From positions 124,001-188,000 of the forward strand of contig JAEXOO010000043.1 of the NCBI GenBank assembly GCA_023439305.1: 64,000 bases of DNA. Reading direction: 5' to 3'. This document shows, in pieces, positions 48,616 through 57,529 of this stretch. Origin of the DNA: Pseudomonadota bacterium. GTDB lineage: Bacteria > Pseudomonadota > Gammaproteobacteria > Burkholderiales > Burkholderiaceae_B. A model generated the notes under the pieces. That model saw only the letters and a list, made by a program, of their open reading frames with translations. It searched no databases and had not been told where the DNA came from. Each line of letters starts with the position of its first letter. Position 1 is the first letter of the stretch. A program made the translations under genes and the position numbers.

Positions 48616-49830
48616 ATGACCGCCGTCGCCATGAATGCCGATCAAGATCGTCATTCCGCTTGGGATCTCTTCTGGATTTTTTTGCGCCTGGGATGTACGT
48701 CGTTTGGCGGGCCGGTGGCGCACCTGGCTTTTTTCCGCCATGCATTTGTGGGCAAGCGGGGTTGGCTTGACGACAAGCAGTACATGGATCTGGTGGCGCT
48801 ATGCCAATTTCTTCCGGGGCCGACCAGCAGTCAGGTGGGCATGGGTCTGGGCTTGCGACGTGCCGGCTTGATGGGCGGCTTGGCAGCGTGGCTGGGTTTC
48901 ACCTTGCCGTCGGCTGTCATCATGATTGCATTCGCCTTGGGGCTGGGGCTCTGGAAGGACACGATCTCCGTCGGCTTGTTGCATGGCCTGAAGATTGCGG
49001 CGGTGGCGGTCGTGGCCCAGGCCGTATGGGGCATGGGACGCAGTCTGTGTCCTGATCGTGCTCGGCAGTCGCTGGCGGTGGCGGCGGCTATTTTTGCCCT
49101 GATGGCGCCGACCGTCTGGGGGCAGTTGACTAGCATTTTGCTGGGAGCCGTCGCAGGAGTCATCCTGTACCGAGCGGATCGAGCCGAAACGGGCGGCGTT
49201 TCCAGGACTGTCTCGCGTAGAGGCTGGAAGCTCAGTGCCATGGCCGGCGGGGTGTTCCTGCTCCTGCTTATCGTGCCTTCATTTTTCGTATTGGAGCAGG
49301 GCGGGCAGGCCTGGAGCCTGTTTGACGCTTTTTATCGGACCGGATCCCTGGTGTTTGGAGGCGGGCACGTGGCCTTGCCCTTGCTGCAAAGTGAAGTCGT
49401 CGTACCAGGCTGGGTGGACGCCCAGACCTTTTTGGCCGGTTATGGACTGGCGCAGGCGGTGCCCGGGCCCTTGTTTTCCATAGCAGGATTTCTGGGCGCC
49501 GCAGCCTCTGCGGGCCCTGGGGGCGTGTTGGGCGGGCTGTTGTGTCTGCTGGCTGTTTTTCTTCCTGCTTTCTTGCTGCTGGTCGCGGCCTTGCCGCATT
49601 GGGAGCGCTTGAGTCAGGCCCAAAGCGTTCAATCGGCGCTCAAGGGCGTGAATGCCGCCGTGGTCGGGTTGTTGCTGGCGGCCTTCTATGAGCCGGTCTG
49701 GAATAGCGCAGTCAGTCAGGCCCTGGATTTTTCCCTCGTGCTGCTTGCTTTCCTGGTCTTGACGCAATGGCGCGTTCCCCCCTGGCTGTTGGTTCTAGGC
49801 TGTGCTCTGGCGGGATGGCTGTTGCTGTAA
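48616..49830 (+). CDS. chrA: Chromate transporter, two-domain ChrA
   Basis: 404 residues, two homologous halves. First half: FLRLGCTSFGGPVAHLAFFRHAFVGKRGWLDDKQYMDLVALCQFLPGPTSSQVGMGLGLRRAG. Second half: FYRTGSLVFGGGHVALPLLQSEVVVPGWVDAQTFLAGYGLAQAVPGPLFSIAGFLGA. These are the paired FGG/PGP motifs of the chromate ion transporter family, which exports chromate as an anion. GGAG precedes the ATG. No chrB regulator is nearby. Confidence 0.93.
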   Translation: MTAVAMNADQDRHSAWDLFWIFLRLGCTSFGGPVAHLAFFRHAFVGKRGWLDDKQYMDLVALCQFLPGPTSSQVGMGLGLRRAGLMGGLAAWLGFTLPSAVIMIAFALGLGLWKDTISVGLLHGLKIAAVAVVAQAVWGMGRSLCPDRARQSLAVAAAIFALMAPTVWGQLTSILLGAVAGVILYRADRAETGGVSRTVSRRGWKLSAMAGGVFLLLLIVPSFFVLEQGGQAWSLFDAFYRTGSLVFGGGHVALPLLQSEVVVPGWVDAQTFLAGYGLAQAVPGPLFSIAGFLGAAASAGPGGVLGGLLCLLAVFLPAFLLLVAALPHWERLSQAQSVQSALKGVNAAVVGLLLAAFYEPVWNSAVSQALDFSLVLLAFLVLTQWRVPPWLLVLGCALAGWLLL

Positions 49831-49889
49831 GCGTTATAGATATAAGCGCCAGTATGAGTCTGATTTGTACTAAATGGATTTAGAGCAAC

Positions 49890-50567
49890 ATGGTAATCAG
49901 TGACGTAAGCGGAACTCGACGTGATGTAATCGCCTGGCTCGGCGGATCCGAGCCAGTACGGGTCTTTGAGCGTTGTGTCTTTGACGGCGAGGATTTTTCC
50001 TCATTGGACTTCGATGGGGTGCGTTTCACGGGCTGTTCGCTGGTGCAAGCCCGGTTCGATCGCGCAGTATTGACCGATACCGTCTGGGATCGATGCCGGA
50101 TGGGGCAAGCTGGTTTTAGTCTGGCCGATCTGACCGACGCACGCTTTCAGGAATGTGATCTGCACGTGACATCCTGGGCGCGGGCACGCTTGGCGTCGGC
50201 GTGTTTTCAGGATTCTAAATTGAGCGGCGCCACTTTTTCTGAGGTGCATGCCTTAGGCATGACCCTGCGGCAATGTCGCCTGGTCGGCGCACATATGCGC
50301 GGTCTGTCCTTTCGCAAGCAGAATTTGATTGAGCTGGACTTTTCGGACGCAGATCTTGGCGGCTGCGATTTTCGCGATGCTCTGTTCGATGGCGGCAGCT
50401 TGCGCGGAGCCAGCCTGAGGGGGGCTCGTTTTCAGGGGGCGGACCTGCGCACGGTGGAGCTGGGAGAGATCACGGTGCATGACCTGACGAGCTCCTTGAG
50501 TGGTGCCGTCATCTCGGTGGAGCAGGCGGCGCAGCTGGTGGGTTCGTTGGGTGTCTGTGTCGCCTGA
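49890..50567 (+). CDS. Pentapeptide-repeat protein
   Basis: 225 residues. From residue 30 almost every fifth position is Leu/Phe within A(D/N/R)LxX-like repeats (FERCVFDGEDFSSLDFDGVRFTGCSLVQARFDRAVLTDTVWDRC... DADLGGCDFRDALFDGGSLRGASLRGARFQGADLRTVEL), predicting a right-handed quadrilateral beta-helix. The length is close to Qnr/McbG gyrase-protecting proteins (about 220), but Cys-rich positions and the break around 140-150 differ. A role in topoisomerase protection is possible, not shown. Confidence 0.8.
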   Translation: MVISDVSGTRRDVIAWLGGSEPVRVFERCVFDGEDFSSLDFDGVRFTGCSLVQARFDRAVLTDTVWDRCRMGQAGFSLADLTDARFQECDLHVTSWARARLASACFQDSKLSGATFSEVHALGMTLRQCRLVGAHMRGLSFRKQNLIELDFSDADLGGCDFRDALFDGGSLRGASLRGARFQGADLRTVELGEITVHDLTSSLSGAVISVEQAAQLVGSLGVCVA

Positions 50568-50698
50568 ACTGATCGCCGGCAGCAGGGCCAGGAGCGCCAG
50601 GTCTATGCGTACAACTGCGCATGACTTCCGTGCCGACGGCCCCTGGCGCAGGTCCTGAGCTTTAGGCAGACTGAGGATTTGCGCAACAAGGGGGAATC

Positions 50699-52219
50699 AT
50701 GTCCCTGGCCGTGCTGAACAGCTGCGCCCTGTCGGGTCTGGATTTTGTGGATGTGCGGGTGGAAGCCCACGTTGCGCCCGGTCTGCCGGCATTTCATATC
50801 GTAGGCCTGCCGGATGCCGGCATACGGGAAAGCCGCGAGCGGGTGCGCTCCGCGTTGCAGGCCAGCGGTTTTGATTTTCCGGCGGCCCGCCTGACCATCA
50901 ATCTGGCGCCGGCAGACCTGCCCAAGGATTCGGGCCGCTTCGACCTGCCTGTGGCGCTGGCCATTCTGCTGGCCAGCGGCCAGCTCAGTCGACCCGACGA
51001 CCAGGGTCGGGAACGTGCGGTGCCCGCCTTGGAGCGTTACGTCATGGCGGGTGAATTATCGCTGACCGGGGCCGTGGTGCCGGTACAGAACGCCTTGATC
51101 ATCGCCCTGGGCATGGCGCGCCATCATGCCGACCAAACCCTGATCCTGCCGGCCCACAGCGCGGCCTTGGCCGCCCATGTGCCGGATGTGCGCACGCTGG
51201 GAGTGGCCAGTCTGGCCGAAGCGGCAGCCTATTTGCGGGGCGATCAGGCCCTGTCACCCATGCCCGCTGCCTTGTTGACTATGGCGGACACAGGAACGGA
51301 CCTGTGCCTGTCTGACGTACAGGGTCAGCCGCTGGGATGCCGCGCCCTGGAGCTGGCCGCGGCGGGCGGGCACAGTCTTTTGCTTAATGGCTCGCCGGGG
51401 GTGGGCAAGACCATGCTGGCCCAGCGCTTGCCGGGACTGCTTCCCGATCTGGACGATCGCGCCCGTCTCGAAGTGGCGGCCATCTATGCCATGGCGCAGA
51501 TCGAACCGCGCCTTTGCCCGCGGCCGCCGTTTCGTGCGCCTCATCATAGTGTGACCATGCCGGCTTTGGTGGGAGGAGGTGCGCGCGTGCGTCCCGGCGA
51601 GGTGTCGTTGGCGCATCATGGAATTTTGTTTCTGGATGAATTGCCCGAGTTCGATCGACGGGCCTTGGAGGCGTTGCGGGAGCCTTTGGAAGAAGGCTGC
51701 GTGCATATTGTGCGGGCGCAGCGTCAGGCCTCCTATCCGGCCCGATTCCAATTTCTGGCCGCCATGAATCCCTGCCCTTGTGGGTGGGCTGGACACAGAC
51801 ACCAAGCCTGCCGCTGTTCGCCGGGACGACGGGAGCAGTACCGGCAACGCTTGTCGGGGCCCTTGCTGGATCGCATCGATTTATGCGTGACCTTGACTGA
51901 GCCCGATCAGGATGCAGGTCAGGCGGCGCAGGCTTCCTGCCTGGTGCGCGAACGAGTTTTCCACGCGCGGCAACGGCAGCTGAGCCGTCAGGGCTGCTTG
52001 AACGCGGCTCTGCCGGCAGCCCGTTTGCCGGACTGTCTGCAGCTTGAGGACGAGGCGCGCGCCTGGATGCTGCAGGCGCGGCGACGCTGGCACTGGTCGG
52101 AGCGTACGCATGGACGTTTGTTGCGCGTGGCGCGCAGCGTAGCGGACCTGGCGGGTGATTTCGCCGTCCAGCGCGGCCACGTGGCCGAAGCGCTCCAGTT
52201 TCGCGCTCATCTGCCTTGA
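50699..52219 (+). CDS. comM: ComM/YifB family Mg-chelatase-like ATPase
   Basis: 506 residues. Lon-protease-like N-terminal domain (VDVRVEAHVAPGLPAFHIVGLPDAGIRESRERVRSALQASGFDFPAARLTINLAPADLPKDSGRFDLPVALAIL), AAA+ module with Walker A NGSPGVGKTMLAQRLPGLLP and Walker B GILFLDELPEF, four-Cys MNPCPCGWAGHRHQACRCSPG and the C-terminal Mg_chelatase_C helices. ComM is a hexameric helicase assisting branch migration during natural transformation. AAGGGGG precedes the ATG. Confidence 0.95.
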   Translation: MSLAVLNSCALSGLDFVDVRVEAHVAPGLPAFHIVGLPDAGIRESRERVRSALQASGFDFPAARLTINLAPADLPKDSGRFDLPVALAILLASGQLSRPDDQGRERAVPALERYVMAGELSLTGAVVPVQNALIIALGMARHHADQTLILPAHSAALAAHVPDVRTLGVASLAEAAAYLRGDQALSPMPAALLTMADTGTDLCLSDVQGQPLGCRALELAAAGGHSLLLNGSPGVGKTMLAQRLPGLLPDLDDRARLEVAAIYAMAQIEPRLCPRPPFRAPHHSVTMPALVGGGARVRPGEVSLAHHGILFLDELPEFDRRALEALREPLEEGCVHIVRAQRQASYPARFQFLAAMNPCPCGWAGHRHQACRCSPGRREQYRQRLSGPLLDRIDLCVTLTEPDQDAGQAAQASCLVRERVFHARQRQLSRQGCLNAALPAARLPDCLQLEDEARAWMLQARRRWHWSERTHGRLLRVARSVADLAGDFAVQRGHVAEALQFRAHLP

Positions 52220-52422
52220 GCCACGCGCAAAGACTGCAGCGCACGCTGGGTAGAAAGCGTCAGATTTCCAACGTTTCAATGAACCTGTGTATTTCGGCCT
52301 GCAGGTGACTTGTCGACGGATTTTCCGAGGTGCAGGCAGAGCGTGCGCAGGATCAAGCGTGTGCGACGGCACGGAGCGCATTAAGCCGTTTTTCAGGTCA
52401 TTTTTTGTATGCTTGAACAAAA

Positions 52423-52441
52423 GACTGAATAAGAATCAGTC
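52423..52441. promoter_or_regulatory. Inverted repeat upstream of ftrA, possible iron-regulator site
   Basis: GACTGAATAAGAATCAGTC has perfect arms GACTGA/TCAGTC around seven bases, 19 bp in total like a Fur box, but matches the Fur consensus poorly. It ends 16 bases before the ftrA ATG. The gap between comM and ftrA holds no other feature. Confidence 0.4.
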
Positions 52442-52457
52442 GTTCCTGCAACCATCC

Positions 52458-53003
52458 ATGAAGACTACGATGCGCACCTCTCTCCTTGTTACCTTGCTGA
52501 CTCTGGCCTGCGTTTCCGCACAGGCGGCGGAATACCCCATTGGCAAGCCGATCGAAAAGAATGGACTGGAAGTGGCGGCGGTATATCTGCAGCCCGTCGA
52601 AATGGATCCGCCCGGCATGATGCGTGCCGCCGCCGAATCCGATATTCATCTGGAAGCCGACATCCACGCCACGGCGGACAACAGCAATGGCCTGCCTGAA
52701 GGCGCCTGGGCACCTTATTTGAATATTCAGTACAAGCTGCAGAAGCAGGGCAGCGATCAGGTGATTTCGGGCGAAATGATGCCCATGGTGGCCAATGACG
52801 GCCCGCATTACGGCGACAACGTCAAGCTGGACGGTCCGGGCAAATACATTCTGGTGCTGACGGTGGGCTCGCCTGAGAGCGGCAAGATGACGCATTTCGG
52901 CCGTCATGTGGATAAGGAAACCGGCGTGGCTCCGTGGTTCCAGGCGTTCGAGCAGCAATACGAGTTTGTTTTTGCTGGCACCGGCAAGAAGGGCGGTTAC
53001 TGA
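52458..53003 (+). CDS. ftrA: Periplasmic P19/FtrA-type iron-binding protein
   Basis: 181 residues. Signal peptide ending VSAQA; mature EYPIGKPIEKNGLEVAAVYLQPVEMDPP, SDIHLEADIHATADNSNGLPEGAWAPYLNIQYKLQK, GEMMPMVANDGPHYGDNVKLDGPGKYILVLTVGSP and FGRHVDKETGVAPWF match the Tp34/P19/FetP family. It binds ferrous iron and copper in the periplasm through the Glu/Met/His site seen here (VEMD, H-x-E, MMPMV, H in PHYG, H in GRHV). First gene of ftrABCD, a system studied in Bordetella for acid-condition ferrous iron use. Confidence 0.93.
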   Translation: MKTTMRTSLLVTLLTLACVSAQAAEYPIGKPIEKNGLEVAAVYLQPVEMDPPGMMRAAAESDIHLEADIHATADNSNGLPEGAWAPYLNIQYKLQKQGSDQVISGEMMPMVANDGPHYGDNVKLDGPGKYILVLTVGSPESGKMTHFGRHVDKETGVAPWFQAFEQQYEFVFAGTGKKGGY

Positions 53004-53005
53004 TC

Positions 53006-53344
53006 ATGCGGCTGACAAACAGGCTGGCCGCCATTGTACTGATGGCCGGCAGCGCAACAGCCGCCGGGGCCGAATTGCCGGTTCATACGCTTACTTTCAA
53101 GCCGGACGGCACGTTTGAGCCGGCTGTGCTTCAGGTGCAGGCCGGACGATTCAAGATTGTGCTGGTGAACGGCAGCCAGGAGGCGGTCGAGTTTGAAAGT
53201 CTGCCGCTGCGCAAGGAAAAAGTGCTGGGTCCGGGTGTGACGTCTTTTGTGGTTCTGACGGTGTCGCGTCCTGGCGATTATCCATTCTTCGACGACTTCC
53301 ATCCTGCCGTGAAAGGCACGCTGCGAGTCCGTCCCGCTCCTTGA
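53006..53344 (+). CDS. ftrB: FtrB-type cupredoxin
   Basis: 112 residues. Signal peptide ending ATAAGA. A cupredoxin domain (HTLTFKPDGTFEPAVLQVQAGRFKIVLVNGSQEAVEFESLPLRKEKVLGPG, YPFFDDFHPAVKGTLRV). Such proteins are thought to oxidise ferrous iron for the permease using copper. Typical blue-copper Cys/Met ligands are not clear; Glu and His residues would have to serve. Starts two bases after ftrA stop. Confidence 0.88.
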   Translation: MRLTNRLAAIVLMAGSATAAGAELPVHTLTFKPDGTFEPAVLQVQAGRFKIVLVNGSQEAVEFESLPLRKEKVLGPGVTSFVVLTVSRPGDYPFFDDFHPAVKGTLRVRPAP

Positions 53345-53353
53345 AGTTTCATC

Positions 53354-54199
53354 ATGGAACAAGTGCTTTTTATCGTGTGGCGCGAAAGCGTGGAGGCCCT
53401 GCTGGTCATTGGCATTCTCTATGCCTGGTTGTGCCGTTCGCCCCAAGGGCGCAAGGGGCTGCCGTGGTTGTGGGGCGGCGTGGCGGCAGGCCTGGGCCTG
53501 GCCGGCCTGCTGGCGGTCCTGTTGCTGGGCCTGGCCAGTTGGTTGGACGATACGGGCCAGGAGTGGTTCCAGGCCGTGATGAGCCTGGCCGCCTGTGCCC
53601 TGGTCGTGCAAATGGTGGTCTGGATGCGGCGCCACGGTCGTCGTCTGCGCAGCGATCTGCAGCAAGGACTTTCGGATGAATTAGGACAGGGCCGTCAATG
53701 GGGCGTGATGTTGCTGGTCATGATCGCTGTGGCGCGCGAAGGCAGCGAGACCGTGGTGTTTTTGTACGGCGTATTGTCGGCAGCGCCAGGGGGGCGCAGT
53801 GCATGGTCTCTGGCCCTGGCAGGGGCGGCAGGGCTGCTGGCCGCCGTGTTGACCTTTGTGGCCCTGCAGTGGGGCGGCCGCATCATTACCTGGCGCCGCT
53901 TCTTCGCCTTGACTGAAGTCCTCTTGCTGCTGCTGGGTGCCGCCTTGCTGGTGTCGGCAACGGACCGGCTTATTTCGCTGGATGTGTTGCCGGCGCTGGT
54001 GGATCCCATCTGGGATTCGTCCTGGCTGCTGGGCACGGACTCAGGGCTGGGCAAACTGCTGGCGGACTTTGCAGGCTATCGGGATTATCCTGCGCTCAGC
54101 CAAGTGTTGATCTATATCCTGTATTTTGCGCTTGTGTTCAGACTGCTGCGCGCCCGCACGCCCGTGGCCGCCGGACCGGTGCGCGAGGCGGTGCGATGA
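53354..54199 (+). CDS. ftrC: FTR1 family iron permease FtrC
   Basis: 281 residues, about seven membrane spans. The two REGLE-type motifs of the FTR1/EfeU family, WRESVEALLVIGIL near residue 9 and AREGSETVVFLYG near residue 131, carry the glutamates that line the iron path. Inner-membrane ferric iron import. Its stop overlaps the ftrD start by four bases. Confidence 0.93.
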   Translation: MEQVLFIVWRESVEALLVIGILYAWLCRSPQGRKGLPWLWGGVAAGLGLAGLLAVLLLGLASWLDDTGQEWFQAVMSLAACALVVQMVVWMRRHGRRLRSDLQQGLSDELGQGRQWGVMLLVMIAVAREGSETVVFLYGVLSAAPGGRSAWSLALAGAAGLLAAVLTFVALQWGGRIITWRRFFALTEVLLLLLGAALLVSATDRLISLDVLPALVDPIWDSSWLLGTDSGLGKLLADFAGYRDYPALSQVLIYILYFALVFRLLRARTPVAAGPVREAVR

Positions 54200-55584
54200 G
54201 CGCGGTCCTGCCGTCCGGGCGTTCGTGGCCGGCGCGTCTGGGCGATTTCCTGCGTGATCATCAGCGAGCCATCCGCCGCATTCAGTGGCTGGTGGTGTTG
54301 GTCTATGCGTTTCTGCTGTTGGTGCCGATCTTTCTGCCTTTGCCCGACCGCAGCGCGTCCATGTTCAACAATGTGACCGTCCTGGCTCAGTTTGCCTTCT
54401 GGGGGGTCTGGTGGCCTTTCGTGCTGCTGTCCATGCCGCTGTTAGGTCGCACGTGGTGCGGCGTGTTCTGTCCCGAGGGGACCCTGACGGAATGGGCCAG
54501 CGGGCATGGCCGGGGCGGGGCGATTCCCCGCTGGGTGCGTTGGGGCGGCTGGCCGTTCGTGGCGTTTGCCTTGACGACAATCTATGGGCAACTGATCAGT
54601 GTCTATCAGTACCCGCTGGCGGTGGCGCTGATCCTGGGCGGTTCGACGGTGGGCGCCCTGATCGTGGGCTGGCTCTATGGGCGAGAAAAACGCGTCTGGT
54701 GCCGCTATCTGTGCCCAGTCAACGGGGTGTTTAATCTGCTGGCCAAGCTGTCGCCCTGGCAGTTTCAAGTGGATGGGCTGGCCTGGCGGCAGGCGCAGCG
54801 CCGGACCGAAGGCATCAACTGCGCGCCGCTGCTGCCCTTGCGCAGCATGCAGGGGGCGGGCGATTGCCATATGTGTGGACGTTGCAGCGATTATCGCGGC
54901 GCCATCAGCCTGCAGTTGCGCTCGCCCGAACGCGATATTCTGTCGGACTCGACAGGCAGCGCCTGGCAAACCTTGCTGATCGCCTTGGGCTTGATGGGCC
55001 TGGCCGTGGGCGCATTTCTCTGGAGTGCCAGCCCTTGGTTCGTGTCCATCAAGCAGACGGCGGCCGCCTGGCTGGTGGAGCGGGATATCATCTGGCCCTT
55101 GCTCGACAGTGCGCCCTGGTTTGTGCTGACCCATTACCCGCAGGTCAACGACAGTTTCAGTTGGCTGGACGGGGCGGTGATTCTGACGTTTATCGGCGGC
55201 GCGTGCGCCCTGTGTGGCGGATCGGTGCTGGCGGGCTTGTTCCTGGCAGATCGTCTCTTGCCCCGTGTGCGTGGTCAGGGGCGGGGGTGGGAGGGCATCA
55301 ACAAGCTGGCCCTGGGCCTGATACCCTTGGCGGGCATAGGCGTGTTTCTCGGTTTGACCGCCACCACCTTGAGCTTGCTGCAGCACGAGGGCGTGAGCAC
55401 CGGCTGGGCGAGCGCTGCGCGATTGATTCTGCTGGCGCTGGCGCTGGCCTGGACCTTGCGCCTGTGCTGGCGTCTGGCAGGGCAGCGCGCGCGGGATGCG
55501 CGCCGCTGGGTGGCCATGGCCTGTCTGGGCGCAGGGCTGGCGCCGTTTCTGACGGCCTGGCTGCTGTTCTTTCTGCGTTGGTAA
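54196..55584 (+). CDS. ftrD: FtrD-type 4Fe-4S membrane electron-transfer protein
   Basis: 462 residues, multiple membrane spans, NapH/NosR-like. Cysteine motifs TWCGVFCPEGTLTEWAS, WCRYLCPVNGVFNLLAK and DCHMCGRCSDYRGA are the NapH-like and ferredoxin-like clusters. It is thought to accept electrons from the iron oxidation by FtrB and feed them to the membrane pool. Last gene of ftrABCD. Confidence 0.92.
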   Translation: MSAVLPSGRSWPARLGDFLRDHQRAIRRIQWLVVLVYAFLLLVPIFLPLPDRSASMFNNVTVLAQFAFWGVWWPFVLLSMPLLGRTWCGVFCPEGTLTEWASGHGRGGAIPRWVRWGGWPFVAFALTTIYGQLISVYQYPLAVALILGGSTVGALIVGWLYGREKRVWCRYLCPVNGVFNLLAKLSPWQFQVDGLAWRQAQRRTEGINCAPLLPLRSMQGAGDCHMCGRCSDYRGAISLQLRSPERDILSDSTGSAWQTLLIALGLMGLAVGAFLWSASPWFVSIKQTAAAWLVERDIIWPLLDSAPWFVLTHYPQVNDSFSWLDGAVILTFIGGACALCGGSVLAGLFLADRLLPRVRGQGRGWEGINKLALGLIPLAGIGVFLGLTATTLSLLQHEGVSTGWASAARLILLALALAWTLRLCWRLAGQRARDARRWVAMACLGAGLAPFLTAWLLFFLRW

Positions 55585-55600
55585 AAACGCACCGTACGGC

Positions 55601-55630
55601 TGGACAACTTTCCGGGAATCACTCTATAAT
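55601..55630 (+). promoter_or_regulatory. Promoter of the rpmI-rplT-pheST-ihfA-merR unit
   Basis: -35 TGGACA (55601-55606), 18-bp spacer, consensus -10 TATAAT (55625-55630). Transcription would leave a leader of about 150 bases before rpmI; no ribosomal-protein leader structure was assigned to it. Confidence 0.7.
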
Positions 55631-55785
55631 CAATGGCTTTTCCACGTTTTGCCCATTTCTTGATGCTGTTTTGAAGGGGGCTTTTCTGTGGTAAAGAAAA
55701 AAAACAAGTGCCTGTTTTTGGGTCTTACAAGTGCAGCCTGATTGTTGGGCAGCCACCCACAGACATAAATTAATCGAGTAATTTC

Positions 55786-55983
55786 ATGCCTAAAATGAAA
55801 ACCAAAAAAAGCGCCTCCAAGCGCTTTGTGGTTCGTGGTAGCGGTTCCATCAAGCGGGGCCAAGCGTTCAAGCGTCACATTCTGACCAAGAAAACGACCA
55901 AGAACAAACGCCAACTGCGCGGTGCCGTCGAAGTGCATAAAGCCGACGTCGCCTCCGTCAAGGCCATGATGCCTTTCGCTTGA
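55786..55983 (+). CDS. rpmI: 50S ribosomal protein L35
   Basis: 65 residues: MPKMKTKKSASKRF, VRGSGSIKRGQAFKRHILTKKTTKNKRQLRGAVEVHKADVASVKAMMPFA, the standard bacterial L35. Small, very basic large-subunit protein. It starts a translation unit with its own promoter, separated by 13 kb from thrS-infC with which it is normally contiguous. rplT follows 16 bases later. Confidence 0.98.
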   Translation: MPKMKTKKSASKRFVVRGSGSIKRGQAFKRHILTKKTTKNKRQLRGAVEVHKADVASVKAMMPFA

Positions 55984-55999
55984 TTAGGGAGAACTCTAA

Positions 56000-56359
56000 A
56001 TGTCTCGAGTAAAACGCGGTGTAAACGCTCGCGCCCGCCACAAAAAAGTCATTGCCCAAGCCAAAGGTTTCCGCGGTCGCCGTGGTAACGTTTTCCGGGT
56101 AGCCAAGCAAGCAGTCATGAAGGCAGGCCAGTACGCCTACCGTGACCGCCGCAACAAGAAGCGCGTGTTCCGCTCGCTGTGGATCACCCGTATCAATGCT
56201 GCATGCCGTGAACTGGGCATGAGCTACAGCCAGTTCATCGCTGGCCTGAACAAAGCCTCCATCGCTCTGGACCGCAAGGTTCTGGCCGATCTGGCTGTTA
56301 ACGACAAGGCTGGTTTTGCCGCCGTTGTTGCACAGGCTAAGAACGCACTGGCTGCTTAA
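56000..56359 (+). CDS. rplT: 50S ribosomal protein L20
   Basis: 119 residues: MSRVKRGVNARARHKKVIAQAKGFRGRRGNVFRVAKQAVMKAGQYAYRDRRNKKRVFRSLWITRINAACRELGMSYSQFIAGLNKASI, standard L20, essential for large-subunit assembly and in other bacteria a repressor of its own operon. GGGAGA precedes the ATG. Confidence 0.98.
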   Translation: MSRVKRGVNARARHKKVIAQAKGFRGRRGNVFRVAKQAVMKAGQYAYRDRRNKKRVFRSLWITRINAACRELGMSYSQFIAGLNKASIALDRKVLADLAVNDKAGFAAVVAQAKNALAA

Positions 56360-56382
56360 GCGGTATCCGACTGTATAGTTCG

Positions 56383-56412
56383 CAAACGGGGCCTTGGGGC
56401 TCCGTTTGTTTT
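56383..56412 (+). terminator. Terminator-like hairpin between rplT and pheS
   Basis: 11-bp stem CAAACGGGGCC/GGCTCCGTTTG with TTGG loop and a short T-run. It may partially terminate transcription and lower pheST expression relative to the ribosomal genes. I found no Phe-rich leader peptide (pheM-like) before it. Confidence 0.6.
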
Positions 56413-56428
56413 TGGAAAGTAACACGTC

Positions 56429-57451
56429 ATGACTTCCTCTCACGATGATCTTATCGCCCAGGCACGGGCGTTGTTCGAGCAGGCCCAGGACGCCGCTTCG
56501 CTGGAAAATGCCAAGGCGCGTTTTCTTGGCAAGCAGGGCGCCATCACTACGCTGATGAAAGGCCTGGCGCAGATGGACCCGGAGCAGAAGAAAGCGGCCG
56601 GTGCCAGCATCAATGTGCTCAAGCGCGAAATCGAAACCCTGCTCAATGATCGTCGCGCCGCATTGGCCGCGGCTGAATTGAATCAGCGTCTGGCGCAGGA
56701 AAAGATCGACGTGACCCTGCCCGGCCGTGGCCGCGGTACGGGGGGCATTCATCCGGTCATTCAGACCTGGCAGCGTGTGGAAGCCATTTTCCGCTCTATC
56801 GGTTTTGATGTGGCCGACGGCCCCGAGATCGAGAACGACTGGACCAATTTCACAGCCCTGAACAACCCGGAGAACCATCCGGCGCGCTCCATGCAGGATA
56901 CCTTCTACGTGGATATGCAGGACGAGCAGGGCTTGCCCTATCTGTTGCGCACGCACACCAGCCCCATGCAGGTGCGTTATGCCCGCATGAATCAGGCTCC
57001 GATCAAGGTCATTGCTCCAGGCCGCACCTATCGCGTGGACAGCGATGCGACGCACTCACCCATGTTCCACCAGGTTGAAGGCCTGTGGATCGCCGAGGAT
57101 ATTTCCTTCGCGGACTTGAAGGGCGTGTACACCAATTTCCTGCGCGCCTTTTTCGAAAGCGACGACCTGGTCGTGCGTTTCCGTCCTTCTTTCTTCCCCT
57201 TTACCGAACCTTCGGCCGAGATCGACATGATGTTCACCTCCGGGCCGAACAAGGGGCGTTGGCTGGAGATCTCCGGCTCGGGTCAGGTGCACCCCAATGT
57301 GGTGCGCCATTTCGGCCTGGATCCTGAGCGCTACATCGGCTTTGCGTTCGGTTCGGGCTTGGAGCGCCTGACCATGTTGCGCTATGGTGTCAATGATCTG
57401 CGCCTGTTCTTTGAAGGCGACCTGCGCTTCCTGAAGCAGTTCAATCGCTGA
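56429..57451 (+). CDS. pheS: Phenylalanine--tRNA ligase alpha subunit
   Basis: 340 residues. N-terminal coiled coil, then the class II catalytic core: RGTGGIHPVIQTWQRVEAIFRSIGFDVADGPEIENDWTNFTALNNPENHPARSMQDTFY, LLRTHTSPMQVRYARM, GRTYRVDSDATHSPMFHQVEGLW (motif 2), FRPSFFPFTEPSAEIDMMF and GLERLTMLRYGVNDLR (motif 3). Forms a tetramer with PheT to charge tRNA-Phe. Confidence 0.98.
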   Translation: MTSSHDDLIAQARALFEQAQDAASLENAKARFLGKQGAITTLMKGLAQMDPEQKKAAGASINVLKREIETLLNDRRAALAAAELNQRLAQEKIDVTLPGRGRGTGGIHPVIQTWQRVEAIFRSIGFDVADGPEIENDWTNFTALNNPENHPARSMQDTFYVDMQDEQGLPYLLRTHTSPMQVRYARMNQAPIKVIAPGRTYRVDSDATHSPMFHQVEGLWIAEDISFADLKGVYTNFLRAFFESDDLVVRFRPSFFPFTEPSAEIDMMFTSGPNKGRWLEISGSGQVHPNVVRHFGLDPERYIGFAFGSGLERLTMLRYGVNDLRLFFEGDLRFLKQFNR

Positions 57452-57529
57452 TTTCCCCTTCGAGCCGTCCGGCGGACTCCGTCCGGGCGGTCCTGGTACA
57501 CGCCGTTTTACGTTTCCCTCTTCAGCATC

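Noticed and set aside
56360..56428. pheM-like Phe leader peptide before pheS
   Set aside because: The short gap contains a hairpin but no start codon followed by Phe codons.
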